DNA of 64,000 nt from Pseudomonadota bacterium (GCA_023388255.1 JAEWGO010000011.1:124001-188000); one strand, 5' to 3'. Numbered from the stretch's first letter, positions 38,401 through 47,108 are shown. Notes: generated by a model not told the origin, from the letters alone. Numbers and translations: made by a program.

Positions 38401-38681
38401 TGCGCGAGCACATGGATACGTTGTACGGCTCGATCATGGCCTACGACGGCAAGCCGACCGACTACCAGCTCACGCGCATCGATTCGCTCAAGCGCGAACT
38501 TGGCGACGTGCAAAAGCAGTTTGCCGACTTCGAGGCCGGCGATCTCGCCAAAGCCAACGTGAAGCTCGGCGCGGCGAAGTTGCCGGAGATCAAGGTGCCG
38601 GCCGCCGCACCGGTGGAATCAGGCACGACCAGCGCGGCACACGGCGAGCAGGAAGCTCACGCGCCGTGGGAGCGTGATTGA
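35475..38681 (+). CDS. large exported BNR/sortilin-like beta-propeller protein
   Basis: About 1068 residues with a signal peptide (LSTLVAVLLGGIATTQA). At least seven Asp-box (BNR) turns of type S-x-D-x-G-x-T-W are seen, e.g. KSTDGGTTF, KSTDGGETW, RSDDGGKTW, RSRDHGQSW, ITRDGGKSW, building a VPS10/sortilin-like propeller. A C-terminal helical part (residues about 900-1040) ends HAPWERD. Databases usually call this family glycosyl hydrolase, but no catalytic proof exists and sialidase residues are not obvious. It is probably a large periplasmic or extracellular protein. It is coupled to the LolA-like gene just upstream. Confidence 0.88.
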   Translation: MTSLIGKASLSTLVAVLLGGIATTQAADTPAPRFDAGVVSGLGARNIGSATMSGRIAALDAVPGKDGKTTLFVGAASGGVWKSTDGGTTFKSVFDKQPVQSIGAIAIDPSHHDTIWVGSGESWTRNSVSVGNGVYKSTDGGETWTSMGLPNSERIAKILVDPRDGDTVYACVPGKLWSDSAERGLYKTRDGGKSWNLILKGKNLSTGCASISLDPKDSNVLFAGLWDFRRKGWTFRSGGEGPEQPSGSGLFRSADGGGSWNEVTDAANKGFPKKPYGRIAVTVAPSAANIVYAFVESTDSALYRSDDGGKTWDKRDKSQSMVWRPFYFANLIVDPKNPDRVFKPNLSLIQSLDGGKSFANVGGGTHGDHHVIWIDPTDTQHVITGDDGGLWQSFDGGNKWWKQNNLPVSQFYHVSVDDSDPFHVYGGLQDNSSWVGDSAYPGGITNSRWENMYGGDGFWMFEDPADADYLYAEYQGGTIGRVNRHTHEIRSIQPMPDYNEKLRWNWNTPIALSPNEKGTIYIGAQFLFRSRDHGQSWDRISPDLSTNDPNKQKQEESGGITVDNSAAEMHTTIYSISESPKAAGTIWVGTDDGNVQITRDGGKSWSNVVKNIKGVPEHAWVSWVQAGNFDAGSAFVAFDRHTFGDMAPYIYATHDYGKSWTALVAPKDDKGLRGYVHVIRQDPLKPDVLYAGTEFGLWMSIDGGRQWAQFKGSDFPAVAVRDLAFQNRDASLALATHGRGIWIIDDLTPLRALDAKTLDSEAAFVATRPVQQRINAFGGWSEGDAAFTGPNPPNGAEITYYQKSRHLFGKLKIEVLDDKGALIDTIPASVRRGLNRVTWSMRVKPPQVPPAAQVAFNATQGPRVPPGTYTVRMTKGKDIYETKIDVGLDRRATYSVADRRAQYDAAMRVRGLFGEMSDLVFKINAVRAQAEATASKLPESDPTRKQLAALSAKADDIRKKIVATKEGGAITGEERLREHMDTLYGSIMAYDGKPTDYQLTRIDSLKRELGDVQKQFADFEAGDLAKANVKLGAAKLPEIKVPAAAPVESGTTSAAHGEQEAHAPWERD

Positions 38682-38724
38682 ACGCGATGGCTTGCTGAAT
38701 TCGTGAAATGGTTTCGTCCGAAAG

Positions 38725-38745
38725 CCCTCCCCTTCAAGGGGAGGG
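38725..38745 (+). terminator. perfect hairpin after the sortilin-like gene
   Basis: CCCTCCCCTT and AAGGGGAGGG, 10-bp perfect arms, 43 bp after the stop. A short TT follows; the sequence is also a common dispersed proteobacterial hairpin. Confidence 0.65.
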
Positions 38746-38752
38746 TTGGGTG

Positions 38753-38910
38753 CAATGCTCCGAACTTGAGCTGCCGTCATTCCGGCGGCTTTCAACAGCC
38801 GAAGGGCTGGTCAAGCCGGAATCCATTGTGCTCTTGCCGGGAGATCAACATGGATCCCGGCCTTCGCCGGGATGACGAAGCCGAGCTTTCGACTTGAGTT
38901 CGGAGCATTG
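38753..38910. repeat. 158-bp MITE-like palindromic repeat, copy 2
   Basis: 14-bp perfect terminal inverted repeats CAATGCTCCGAACT (38753-38766) and AGTTCGGAGCATTG (38897-38910) enclose nested inner palindromes: CGTCATTCCGGC with GCCGGGATGACG, and CCGGAATCCAT with ATGGATCCCGG (one mismatch each). The whole can fold as one long hairpin. The core is homologous to the repeat at 2051-2134; the terminal repeats are only here. No target-site duplication recognised. From 38911 to 39095 I see nothing further. Confidence 0.75.
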
Positions 38911-39095
38911 GGGTTGCGCGGGGATGGTGTCGAAACGATGCAAGGACAGGCGTCGGATTGACTCGCCGCATCTGCGGCTCTCCCTTCGGGCCATCCGCTG
39001 TGCGGATGTTCGCTTCGGTTTCCTGCCTTCGCAGTCCGCCAGGAGCATGCGGGAACGACGAGCGTCAGCAGCGAACCGCGAACCGGCCGAAGCCG

Positions 39096-40649
39096 TCAGT
39101 GCCCTGCACCAGCGGCGACGTTGCCGAATGGCGGCTTCGCGAACCAGACCACCGGGATCATGGCGAGGAACAGGATCGTGCAGAGCAGGAACACGTCATT
39201 GACCGCGAGCGTGAGCGACTGCCGCGTGACCAGCGCCTCGATGATGCTCCACGAGCGCGTGACCGGGCCGCCGAGCGCGCCGAGGCCGTCCAGATAACCG
39301 GTCGTCGCGGCGCTCGCGCTGGTGAGGTGTTCGGCCAGCACCGCGTGGTGATAGTCGCCGCGGTGTTGCCATAGCGTTACCGTGACCGCGGTGGAGATGC
39401 TCGCCGCGAGCGTGCGGCAGAAATTCGCGACGCCGGAGGCCGAGGCGATCTGGTGCGGCTCCAGCCCGGACAGGAACACCTGGTTCAGCGGGATGAAGAA
39501 GCACGGGATGCCGATGCCCATGATGAAGCGCGGCCAGATCAACTGGTTGAACGAGGCGTTGTCAGGGAAGCTTGCGAACCAATACGAGGTGAATGCGAAC
39601 ACCAGGAAGGCGAACGTCACCACCGATCGCAGCTCCAGCTTCTGGATGTTGCGGCCAATGATCGGCGACAGCAGAAACGCGAGGATGCCGACCGGCGCGG
39701 TCGCATATCCGGCCCATGATGCGGTGTAGCCGAGCACGGTCTGCAGCCAGAGCGGATAGATCACGTTGATGCCGAAGAAGCCGACCATGCCGAACGACAT
39801 GGCAGCGACGCCGACGGTGAAGTTTCGTTTTCGGAACAGGCTGAGGTCGACGATCGGATGTTTGTCGGTGAGTTCCCACGCGACGAAGAAAACCAGACAC
39901 ACGATCGCGATGACGAACAGCACCGTGATGAACGTGGAGGCGAACCAGTCCTTGTCGTTGCCGTTGTCGAGCATGAACTGCAGGCAGCCGACACCGACGA
40001 CGAGCAGCGCCAGCCCGATCACGTCGATCGGTGCCTTGACGATCTTCGACTCGCGATGGCGCAGCAGCGTCCACGTGATGATGACCGCGAGGATGCCGAC
40101 CGGCACGTTGATGTAGAAGATCCACGGCCACGAATAGTTGTCGGTGAGATATCCGCCGAGGATCGGCCCGAAGATCGGCGCGACCACGACCGTCATCGCC
40201 CATAGCGCCAGCGCGAGACCCTTCTTTTCGTTCGGATAGTTGTTCAACAACAAAGCCAGCGACAGCGCGACCATCGGACCTGAGCCGGCGCCCTGCAGCA
40301 GGCGGCCGATCACCAGCATCGGCATGCTCGTCGCGAAGCCGCACAAAATCGACATCAACACGAACAGGATTGCCGACACGCAGAACGCGCGCACTTCGCC
40401 GAACTGTTTGCCGATCCAGCCAGACAGCGGCTGCATGATCGCGCTGGCGAGCGAATACGAACTGATCGCCCAAGTGCCCTCCTGCGGACTCACGCCGAGG
40501 CTGCCGGCGATATGCGGCACCGACACGTTGACGATGGTGATGTCGAGCACTTCCATGAACGTCGCGAACGCGATCGCAACGGTCAACAGCGCCAGTGGCG
40601 CACCGTGCAGGGGCGGCAGCGGCGCGCGTTCGTCCGGGGACGCAGCCAT
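39096..40649 (-). CDS. emrB: DHA2-family drug/proton antiporter (EmrB type)
   Basis: 517 residues, 14 membrane helices expected. The DHA2 motif is at the N-terminus (FMEVLDITIVNVSVPHIAGSL) and GRLLQGAGSGPMVALSLALL is the antiporter motif C-like region; GYATAPVGILAFL and NQVFLSGL follow. The protein exports hydrophobic compounds across the inner membrane together with EmrA and an outer-membrane channel. It is the last gene of a three-gene operon with order channel, adaptor, pump; 12 bp separate it from the adaptor. Confidence 0.95.
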   Translation of the reverse strand: MAASPDERAPLPPLHGAPLALLTVAIAFATFMEVLDITIVNVSVPHIAGSLGVSPQEGTWAISSYSLASAIMQPLSGWIGKQFGEVRAFCVSAILFVLMSILCGFATSMPMLVIGRLLQGAGSGPMVALSLALLLNNYPNEKKGLALALWAMTVVVAPIFGPILGGYLTDNYSWPWIFYINVPVGILAVIITWTLLRHRESKIVKAPIDVIGLALLVVGVGCLQFMLDNGNDKDWFASTFITVLFVIAIVCLVFFVAWELTDKHPIVDLSLFRKRNFTVGVAAMSFGMVGFFGINVIYPLWLQTVLGYTASWAGYATAPVGILAFLLSPIIGRNIQKLELRSVVTFAFLVFAFTSYWFASFPDNASFNQLIWPRFIMGIGIPCFFIPLNQVFLSGLEPHQIASASGVANFCRTLAASISTAVTVTLWQHRGDYHHAVLAEHLTSASAATTGYLDGLGALGGPVTRSWSIIEALVTRQSLTLAVNDVFLLCTILFLAMIPVVWFAKPPFGNVAAGAGH

Positions 40650-40661
40650 CGTGGTGCTTCC

Positions 40662-41840
40662 TCAGCGCGTCGCCGGGAGATTCGCCGCGACGATCGCCTC
40701 CGCCTCGGCATCGGCCTTGGCGACGTCGCGCTCGTAGACATTGGTCTGCGCGACCGCCGCCGTGCTCGGCGCACTCGCCAGCACGTTGCCCGAGCGGTCG
40801 TGCGTGTCGACATTCACCGCAGTCGACAGGCCGACGCGCAACGGCGACTTCTCCAGCTGCTTCGGATCGAGCGCGATGCGCACGGGTACGCGCTGCACCA
40901 CCTTGATCCAGTTGCCGGACGCGTTCTGCGGCGGCAGCAGCGCGAACGCCGAGCCGGTGCCGGCGCCGAGTCCGACCACCTTGCCGTCGTATTCGACCTT
41001 GCCGCCGTACAGGTCGCTTTCGACCTTGGCCGGCTGGCCGATGCGGATATGCGCGAGCTGGCTTTCCTTGAAATTCGCGTCTATCCACAGGTCATGCAAC
41101 GGGATCACGGTCAACAGCGGCTGTCCCGGTTGCACCCGAACGCCAACCTGCACGCTGCGCTGAGCGACATAGCCTCCGATCGGTGCGACGATCGCATCGC
41201 GTTCGGCATTGATCCACGCCTCGCGGAACGCGGCGCGTGCCTGCATCACCGAAGCGTTCTGCGCGACATCGGTGCCGTCGACCAGCGCATGCGATGCGGC
41301 CGACTGGCGCGTCGCGAGATCGAGCGCGGCCTTCGCGGTGTCGACCGCCTCGCGCGCATGCGCGACTTCCTCCGGTGCGATCGCCTTGTCGGCGAGCAGC
41401 GGTTGGCGCCGCGCGAGGTCGGCCTGTGCACGCGAGAGGTCGAGCTTGCGCGCGACGATCGCAGCGTCATATTGCGAGGCCATCTCGGTCTGCTGGCGTA
41501 CCTGCCTCACTGCGTTGGCGAGCGCGCTCCTGGCCTTGGCGAGCGCGACGTCGGCGTCGGTCGGATCGAGCTTGACCAGCACCTGGCCGGCTTCGACGCG
41601 CTGCGTGTCGTCGGCAAGCACTGCGATCACCGTACCCGGCACCTGCGCCGAAATCGTGACCTGATTGCCGTTGACGTAGGCATCGTCGGTCGTCTCGCGC
41701 AGCGAGAACACCAGCAGCCAGAGCAGGTACCAGGCGATGCCGGCCACTATGAAGACGACGGCGATCGTCAGGAGGATTGCACGGCGTTTTCCGTTGCCGT
41801 TGCCATTCGACGGCAGGGCGGTTGCGGGGGAATCGCTCAT
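40662..41840 (-). CDS. emrA: HlyD-family adaptor (EmrA type)
   Basis: 392 residues. A single N-terminal membrane helix (AILLTIAVVFIVAGIAWYLL), then the barrel-sandwich half TTDDAYVNGNQVTISAQVPG, a long helical hairpin (about 100-220) and IVAPIGGYVAQRSVQVG. The TDDAYV motif is typical of EmrA. It bridges EmrB to the outer membrane channel. Its ATG overlaps the stop of the channel gene (ATGA). Confidence 0.95.
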   Translation of the reverse strand: MSDSPATALPSNGNGNGKRRAILLTIAVVFIVAGIAWYLLWLLVFSLRETTDDAYVNGNQVTISAQVPGTVIAVLADDTQRVEAGQVLVKLDPTDADVALAKARSALANAVRQVRQQTEMASQYDAAIVARKLDLSRAQADLARRQPLLADKAIAPEEVAHAREAVDTAKAALDLATRQSAASHALVDGTDVAQNASVMQARAAFREAWINAERDAIVAPIGGYVAQRSVQVGVRVQPGQPLLTVIPLHDLWIDANFKESQLAHIRIGQPAKVESDLYGGKVEYDGKVVGLGAGTGSAFALLPPQNASGNWIKVVQRVPVRIALDPKQLEKSPLRVGLSTAVNVDTHDRSGNVLASAPSTAAVAQTNVYERDVAKADAEAEAIVAANLPATR

Positions 41841-43306
41841 CGGGAGTCGGCTCGTTCTGCGGTGATCGGGGGTGTCGCGGGATTCCTGGCATTCGACGCC
41901 TGCGCGCGATAGCCGCCGCCAAGTGCCTTGGTCAAGGCGATCTGCGCCGAAATCGCTTGTGCATCCAGGGTCGCGACCGCGTCACGCTGTTGCAGCACCT
42001 GCGCCGTGGCGGAGAGGCGGCTGCGGTCGTCGGCGACACCGCGGTGCACGCGCGCGGCGGCGGTTTCCTGAAGGGATGTCGCGGCGGCGACCTGCTGCAT
42101 GCGCTGACGCCGGCGTGCGTCGATCTGTTGCAGGTTCAGGGCTTGCGTGGCGACGTCACGTGCGGCGTCGACGACGGCCGCGTCGTACTGCGCCGCGGCG
42201 GCCTGCAATTGCGCTTGTGTCACGCCATAGGCTGCGCGCAGGCGATCGAGGCCGAATATCGGCAGGTGCAACGCCGGGCCGATGCCGGCGACACGACTGC
42301 CGCCCTGGAACAGCTTGTCGAGATCGATCGAGGACAGCCCGACCATCGCGCCAAGGCTGATGTCCGGATAGAACTCGGCACGTGCCTGGTCGACGCGCTG
42401 CATCGCGGCCTCGATGCGCCAACGGCTCGCCGCGATGTCGGGACGACGCGCCAGCAGGTCGAGGCCGACATCGCCCGGGAGTGCGGCTTCGACCGTCGGC
42501 AAAGGCTTTGCGGTCAGCGCCGGCAGCTCTGCCGGGGCGATGCCGAGCAGCGCCGCCAGCGCGGCTAGCCGGATCGGTGCCGAGCCGGCGTAGCCGGCCT
42601 CGAGCTCGCGTGCGGCTGCGATCTGCGCATCGGCCTGATGCACCAGGTCGGGGGGATCGATGCCGCGTGCGACGCGTTTGGTGGCGAGTTCGCGATAGCG
42701 TTCGAGCGCAGCGACACTTTCCTTCGCCAGAGCCAGTCGTGCCTGGTCGGCCTGCCAGCCGAAGTAGGTGTCGGCGACGGCGCTGGTCAGCATCAGGGCT
42801 GCGGCGCTGCGCTCGGCTTCGGCCGCGTGAGCCTCGTCGACCGCCGCCGCGATCGCGGCGCGGGTTTTGCCCCAGAAGTCGAACTCGTACTGGAACTGCA
42901 GGTTGAGGTCGCCTTGGTTGTACCAGGTAAACCCGAGGAACTGCGGCGGAATCATGCCGTTCTCGCTGAGGCGCTGGCGCTGCACTTGAGCGTTCGCCTG
43001 GACCGAGGCACCGCCAGCCGCGCGGGCGATGTCGATCGAGCGCACCGCCGTGCCAAAGCGCTTGTGCGCCTCGTCGATCGACGGCGACGAGGCAAGCGCG
43101 GTCAGCTCGAGCGCGTCGAGCTGCGTATCGGCATAGCGCTTCCACCAGTCCTGCTCCGGCCACGCGCCGCTGTCAGGTACGGCGAGGCCCGCCAATGGAG
43201 CTTCGTTGCGCACATGCGGCGCATCGGGTTTGGGCGGGATCGAACAACTGATGATCGCCAGCGCTGCGATGAGCACGGCGAACGGACGAACAGCGGATGC
43301 GGTCAT
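41837..43306 (-). CDS. outer-membrane efflux channel lipoprotein (NodT/OprM family)
   Basis: 489 residues. Lipobox IISC after RPFAVLIAALA, then two TolC-like repeats: WWKRYADTQLDALELTAL in the first and LLARRPDIAASRWRIEAA in the second, the NodT-family signature. It forms the trimeric outer-membrane tunnel for the EmrAB pump encoded just downstream. The ATG at 43306 directly precedes the signal peptide; an upstream ATG at 43378 is less plausible. First gene of the operon, with a good promoter 94-122 bp upstream. Confidence 0.93.
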   Translation of the reverse strand: MTASAVRPFAVLIAALAIISCSIPPKPDAPHVRNEAPLAGLAVPDSGAWPEQDWWKRYADTQLDALELTALASSPSIDEAHKRFGTAVRSIDIARAAGGASVQANAQVQRQRLSENGMIPPQFLGFTWYNQGDLNLQFQYEFDFWGKTRAAIAAAVDEAHAAEAERSAAALMLTSAVADTYFGWQADQARLALAKESVAALERYRELATKRVARGIDPPDLVHQADAQIAAARELEAGYAGSAPIRLAALAALLGIAPAELPALTAKPLPTVEAALPGDVGLDLLARRPDIAASRWRIEAAMQRVDQARAEFYPDISLGAMVGLSSIDLDKLFQGGSRVAGIGPALHLPIFGLDRLRAAYGVTQAQLQAAAAQYDAAVVDAARDVATQALNLQQIDARRRQRMQQVAAATSLQETAAARVHRGVADDRSRLSATAQVLQQRDAVATLDAQAISAQIALTKALGGGYRAQASNARNPATPPITAERADSR

Positions 43307-43399
43307 CGGATCGATTCGAGAAGGACTGGATGGCCGGGCGGCCGGGTCAGGAGCTGCCGGTGGCGGGTTCGCTGCCAATGCAAACAGGATCGGATATCA

Positions 43400-43428
43400 A
43401 TACTAATGAGTTTTGTATTTGGTCGCAA
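43400..43428 (-). promoter_or_regulatory. promoter of the emr-type efflux operon
   Basis: On the minus strand: TTGCGA, 17-bp spacer, TAGTAT, a good sigma70 match in an AT-rich island. No regulator gene is next to it. A GATATC palindrome lies just downstream of the -10 box. Confidence 0.65.
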
Positions 43429-43455
43429 CGGGCTTCAGCGTGCGGGGCTCGCAGG

Positions 43456-43848
43456 TCAGCGATAATCCCGGTGGCAGGCATCGCAGGCGTTCGATATCGC
43501 CGTCAGCGCCTCGGCCTGGCGCCGGCACTCGGCGGCGGGATCCCACTTCGCCACCGTATCGCGCATGTCGTTGGCATACTGGCTGAACACGCGATCTTTG
43601 GTATCCGGGGCGAGCAGGGCCCGTTCGAGGTCGCCGCTCAGCAGCTTCAGGTGCGCCGACGCATCGGCCATCGCCGGTGTGGCGCATTGGCTGCCGCGCG
43701 CAGCGGTGCGGGCGCTGCCGAGTTCGTGCTGCATCACATTCATCACCGCGCGCGGCCACGCATGGCGGCGGGCGAACGCGTTGCCGGCGGTACTCGCGGC
43801 AATCGCGCCGATGACCAGGCCGATGATCAGACAAACGACGTAGCGCAT
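43456..43848 (-). CDS. class II cytochrome c (cytochrome c')
   Basis: 130 residues. An N-terminal signal/anchor (RYVVCLIIGLVIGAIAA) and the heme motif CDACH within the last nine residues (ending RDYR). A C-terminal CxxCH followed by Y-R is the hallmark of class II cytochromes c, four-helix bundles in the periplasm. Known roles include NO binding and protection or electron transfer. It lies upstream of the efflux operon on the same strand, with no evident link. Confidence 0.88.
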   Translation of the reverse strand: MRYVVCLIIGLVIGAIAASTAGNAFARRHAWPRAVMNVMQHELGSARTAARGSQCATPAMADASAHLKLLSGDLERALLAPDTKDRVFSQYANDMRDTVAKWDPAAECRRQAEALTAISNACDACHRDYR

Positions 43849-43951
43849 GGGAATGCCGGCTTGGGGAGTCGCGACGTAATACGTGCGGCGCGCCCGCAAA
43901 TCAAGCCCGACATTCGACAAACCGCGCGCGGATGCTACCCTGCGCGCCCTC

Positions 43952-44791
43952 ATGGATACGCCCCTCATCGACGAACGCTTCCGCGGCATCGACCGCCTCT
44001 ACGGCGCCGGCAGCGTCGCGCGGCTCGCGAACGCGCACGTGTGCGTGGTCGGCATCGGCGGCGTCGGTTCGTGGGCGGTCGAGGCGCTCGCGCGCAGCGG
44101 CGTCGGCCGACTGACGATCATCGACGCCGACGAGGTCTGCATCAGCAACACGAACCGCCAGTTGCATGCGCTCGACGGCGAGTACGGCAAGCCGAAGGTC
44201 GCTGTGACGGCGGCGCGCGCGCGCGCGATCAACCCGCGCATCGAGATCGACGCGATCGAGGCATTCCTGACGCCATCGAATCTGGCGCAGCTGCTCGATC
44301 GCGGCTACGACTTGGTCATCGATGCCTGTGATGCGTTCCGCGTCAAGGTCGAGACGATCGCCTGGTGCCGGCGCCGCAAGCTGCCGCTGGTCACGATCGG
44401 CTCGGCCGGCGGACGCACCGATCCGACTCTGATCGCGGTGCGCGATCTTGCCAAGACCGAACACGACGCCTTGCTCGCGCTGGTGCGCAAGAAGCTGCGC
44501 GAGGAATTCCATTTCCCGCGCGGACCGAAGCGCTATTTCGGCGTGCAGGCGGTCTACTCGCGCGAGAACGTGCGATATCCACAGGCCGACGGCAGCGTCT
44601 GCGGCACGCGGCCGGAGCAGGGGGATTCGCTCAAGCTCGACTGCGGTGGTGGCCTCGGTGCCGCCACGCACGTAACGGCAGCCTTCGCGTTCGCGGCGGT
44701 TTCGCGTGCGCTGGCGCGATTGCTGGCGCCGCCGCGCCAGGCGGAAAAGAGCGGCAACGCCGGATTGGGCGATCGCTCAAACGCCAAATAG
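43952..44791 (+). CDS. tcdA: tRNA threonylcarbamoyladenosine dehydratase
   Basis: 279 residues; ATP-dependent cyclisation of t6A to ct6A at tRNA position 37. The E1/ThiF fold has GIGGVGS (residues 34-40) for ATP, the acidic DADEVCISNTNRQ strand and the DACDAF segment; the CGGGLGAA stretch follows later in the sequence. The ATG at 43952 follows CCCTC and gives the usual N-terminus. The last 15 bp overlap the convergent tatD gene. Confidence 0.93.
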   Translation: MDTPLIDERFRGIDRLYGAGSVARLANAHVCVVGIGGVGSWAVEALARSGVGRLTIIDADEVCISNTNRQLHALDGEYGKPKVAVTAARARAINPRIEIDAIEAFLTPSNLAQLLDRGYDLVIDACDAFRVKVETIAWCRRRKLPLVTIGSAGGRTDPTLIAVRDLAKTEHDALLALVRKKLREEFHFPRGPKRYFGVQAVYSRENVRYPQADGSVCGTRPEQGDSLKLDCGGGLGAATHVTAAFAFAAVSRALARLLAPPRQAEKSGNAGLGDRSNAK

Positions 44792-45535
44792 CGTTTTTGC
44801 GTTGCGTGTCGTCGCGGTGGCGACAGCCTCGAACGATTCGCCGCGCAACGCCGCCACGGTTCCGCACACCTCGCGCAGGTACGCTGGCTCGTTGCGTTCA
44901 CCCTGGTGGCCGGCAAGTGGCTGGTCCGGCGCATCGGTTTCCAGCAACAGGAATTCGATCGGCATGCGCGCGACGATGCCGCGCAGGCGCGTGGCGCGTT
45001 CGTGCGTCAGCGGACCGCCGAGGCCGATGTGGAAGCCGAGTTTCCACAGCTGCCGCGCCTGTTCCTCACTGCCGGAGAAACTGTGCACGACGCCGCGCAA
45101 TCCGCCGATCCGTCGCAGCGCTGCGGTGACCTCATCGACCGCGCGGCGCGCGTGCAGGATCAGCGGCAGCTCGAAATCGCGCGCGAGTTCGAGCTGGCCG
45201 TTGAAGTACACGCGTTGCGCGTCGTGGTCGATGCCTTCAATGAAGAAATCGAGGCCGCCTTCGCCGACCGCGACCGGACGTTCGCGCTCGATCCAGTCGC
45301 CGAGCACTTGCAGGTGCTCCGGTTTGTGTTCGGCGACATACATCGGATGCAGGCCATACGCCGGATGCAGTGTGGCGTTTGCGGCGCAGACGTCGCGCAG
45401 CTTGCCGAAACCGGACAACGTGATCGCCGGGACGATTTGCGCGCGCACGCCGGCGGCCTCGGCGCGTGCGATCACGTCGGCGCGGTCGTTGTCGAATTCG
45501 CATGCATCGAGGTGGCAATGCGAGTCGATCAGCAT
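44777..45535 (-). CDS. tatD: TatD family metal-dependent hydrolase
   Basis: 252 residues, amidohydrolase-like TIM barrel. MLIDSHCHLDACEF gives the first metal His pair; VGEGGLDFF, LILHAR, GVVHSFSGS and LLLETDAPDQPL complete the site. TatD proteins are 3'-5' DNases involved in DNA repair or degradation; some act on D-aminoacyl tRNA. VGEGGLDFF replaces the usual GEIGLD(Y/F), a small deviation. It begins 2 bp after the stop of the protease gene. Which TatD paralogue it is (tatD, ycfH or yjjV) is open. Confidence 0.88.
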   Translation of the reverse strand: MLIDSHCHLDACEFDNDRADVIARAEAAGVRAQIVPAITLSGFGKLRDVCAANATLHPAYGLHPMYVAEHKPEHLQVLGDWIERERPVAVGEGGLDFFIEGIDHDAQRVYFNGQLELARDFELPLILHARRAVDEVTAALRRIGGLRGVVHSFSGSEEQARQLWKLGFHIGLGGPLTHERATRLRGIVARMPIEFLLLETDAPDQPLAGHQGERNEPAYLREVCGTVAALRGESFEAVATATTRNAKTLFGV

Positions 45536-45537
45536 CG

Positions 45538-47088
45538 TCAGGGCAACAAGGGGGCTTTGGCCCGGATCGGCTGCAACTGCCAGCCGGGCGGCAACATGCG
45601 GGTCGAATGCTGCAATGGCGGATTCGAGGGCGGATCGCCGTCGCCGCCGACGAGGCTGGTCGTACCGCTGTTCGCCGGGTCGAGCCAATCGCGCAGGCGC
45701 ATGCTCGCCGCAGCGCCTTGCCAGGCGACGGAGAACTTGCCATAGCAGTCCGTGCCGGCATTCGGAAGGGTCGGCGATGCGCTGCTGCATTCCGCGTCAC
45801 CGCCGGACAATGTACCGATCAGCCGCCGCGGCTGGCCGCTGCCGGTTGCGGCGAACAGGCCCGAGCCGGAGGAGCCACCTTCGGTCGTGCCTTGCGTATA
45901 CGGGCCAGCCATCCAGTGCGTGTCGCTGCGCGGCGGTGCGTCGAGGATGCAGTTGCCGGTCGTGAACGGTTGTGGCCCGGCGGTGATCTTCTTCACGTCG
46001 CCGGATGGATGGTGGATGCCGATCGTGCCCGCCGGCAGCGCGCCGCTCGCATCCCAGCCGGCGCGGTAGCGGTTCCATCCAGGATCGGCGCTGCCGCCGA
46101 GTTCGAGCAGGGTGACGTCGACGTCGGCGCGAGTCGCGCGCAGCACGGCGCCATGTTGGTCGTCATTGAAATAGCCGCCGGGCGGAGCGGCGAGGCGGCT
46201 GCATTGGGTCGACTGGTAGTTCCAGTACACGATGATCGAGGCGGCTTCGCTCGCGGCCGAAATGCAGTGCGCGGCGGTGACGAACCAGTCGCGTCCGCTG
46301 CGCGGCACGTCGGCGAGCAGGGTGCCGCTGCAGATGTAGTAGTCGCGGCTGCCGGCGGCCTGGAATTCGTAGTGGCCGACCGCGCGCACTTCGTCCGGGT
46401 AGGTTTGTCCGAGCGGGCAGGCGACGTTGATGTTGCAGGCGCCGGAAAGTCCTACTGAGCCGATTTTCTCGCGGCCGAACACGTCGCGAAAGCCGGCGCC
46501 AATGTGGCCGAGTTCCAGCGCGTCCGGAGCCAGTGTCGCATCTGCCGGCAGCTGCAGTTCGAGCGTCGCGGTATCGCCCGGAACGACCGGTGCGTCGAAG
46601 CGTGCATCGATCGCATCGCTATTGTCGTACGGCCCCTGGTAGTAGCCGTCGGCGCCGATCACGTACAAGGTCGCGCCGGGGGGCAGAGCGTAGCGATCGA
46701 AGCCGAGACGCAGGTCCGTCGCGCCGGACGAGCGCACGCGCAGATGCCACAGATGCGAGCCGTCGGAGAGGGTTTGCCAACTGCCATTCCGTTCGGGTGC
46801 GAACGAAACATCGGTGCCGACGGCGACGGCGAGCCGCTTTGCGCGCGGACCGATCGCGCTGCGCGCAGCCGCGTCGGCTTGCGCGCGCAGTCGCGCGGCA
46901 TCGATTCCGCGCACGTCCTCGATCGGCAGATCGACACCGGCCTTGGCCGACTGCGCGAGGCTCCAGGGCGGCTCGCCCTGGCGCGCCTGCGCCAACGTTC
47001 CGACCAGCGCGAGCAGTGCAAGGAACAGGGGGCGCGAAAGGCCGAGCCGTCTCGCCTGCATGGCTGCAACGCGAAATGCGCTCGTCAT
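45538..47088 (-). CDS. exported trypsin-like serine protease (lysyl endopeptidase-like)
   Basis: About 516 residues. Signal peptide LSRPLFLALLALVGTLAQA. The pro-region runs to about residue 210. The catalytic triad is visible: His274 in FVTAAHC, Asp324 in DVDVTLLEL, Ser407 in TEGGSSGSG. The spread of Cys (ACNINVAC, YICSG, GNCILD) resembles Achromobacter protease I type. The C-terminal tail LPPGWQLQPIRAKAPLLP is not part of the fold. The start may be 47088, 47103 or 47061; none has a strong Shine-Dalgarno. Followed after 2 bp by tatD. Probably secreted and self-processing. Confidence 0.85.
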   Translation of the reverse strand: MTSAFRVAAMQARRLGLSRPLFLALLALVGTLAQARQGEPPWSLAQSAKAGVDLPIEDVRGIDAARLRAQADAAARSAIGPRAKRLAVAVGTDVSFAPERNGSWQTLSDGSHLWHLRVRSSGATDLRLGFDRYALPPGATLYVIGADGYYQGPYDNSDAIDARFDAPVVPGDTATLELQLPADATLAPDALELGHIGAGFRDVFGREKIGSVGLSGACNINVACPLGQTYPDEVRAVGHYEFQAAGSRDYYICSGTLLADVPRSGRDWFVTAAHCISAASEAASIIVYWNYQSTQCSRLAAPPGGYFNDDQHGAVLRATRADVDVTLLELGGSADPGWNRYRAGWDASGALPAGTIGIHHPSGDVKKITAGPQPFTTGNCILDAPPRSDTHWMAGPYTQGTTEGGSSGSGLFAATGSGQPRRLIGTLSGGDAECSSASPTLPNAGTDCYGKFSVAWQGAAASMRLRDWLDPANSGTTSLVGGDGDPPSNPPLQHSTRMLPPGWQLQPIRAKAPLLP

Positions 47089-47108
47089 GTCGGGCCGCGT
47101 CATGCCGA

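Noticed and set aside
35499..38513. A 1004-codon minus-strand open frame
   Set aside because: Antisense to the sortilin-like gene; low-complexity Arg/Val/Ala/Asp composition typical of shadow frames.
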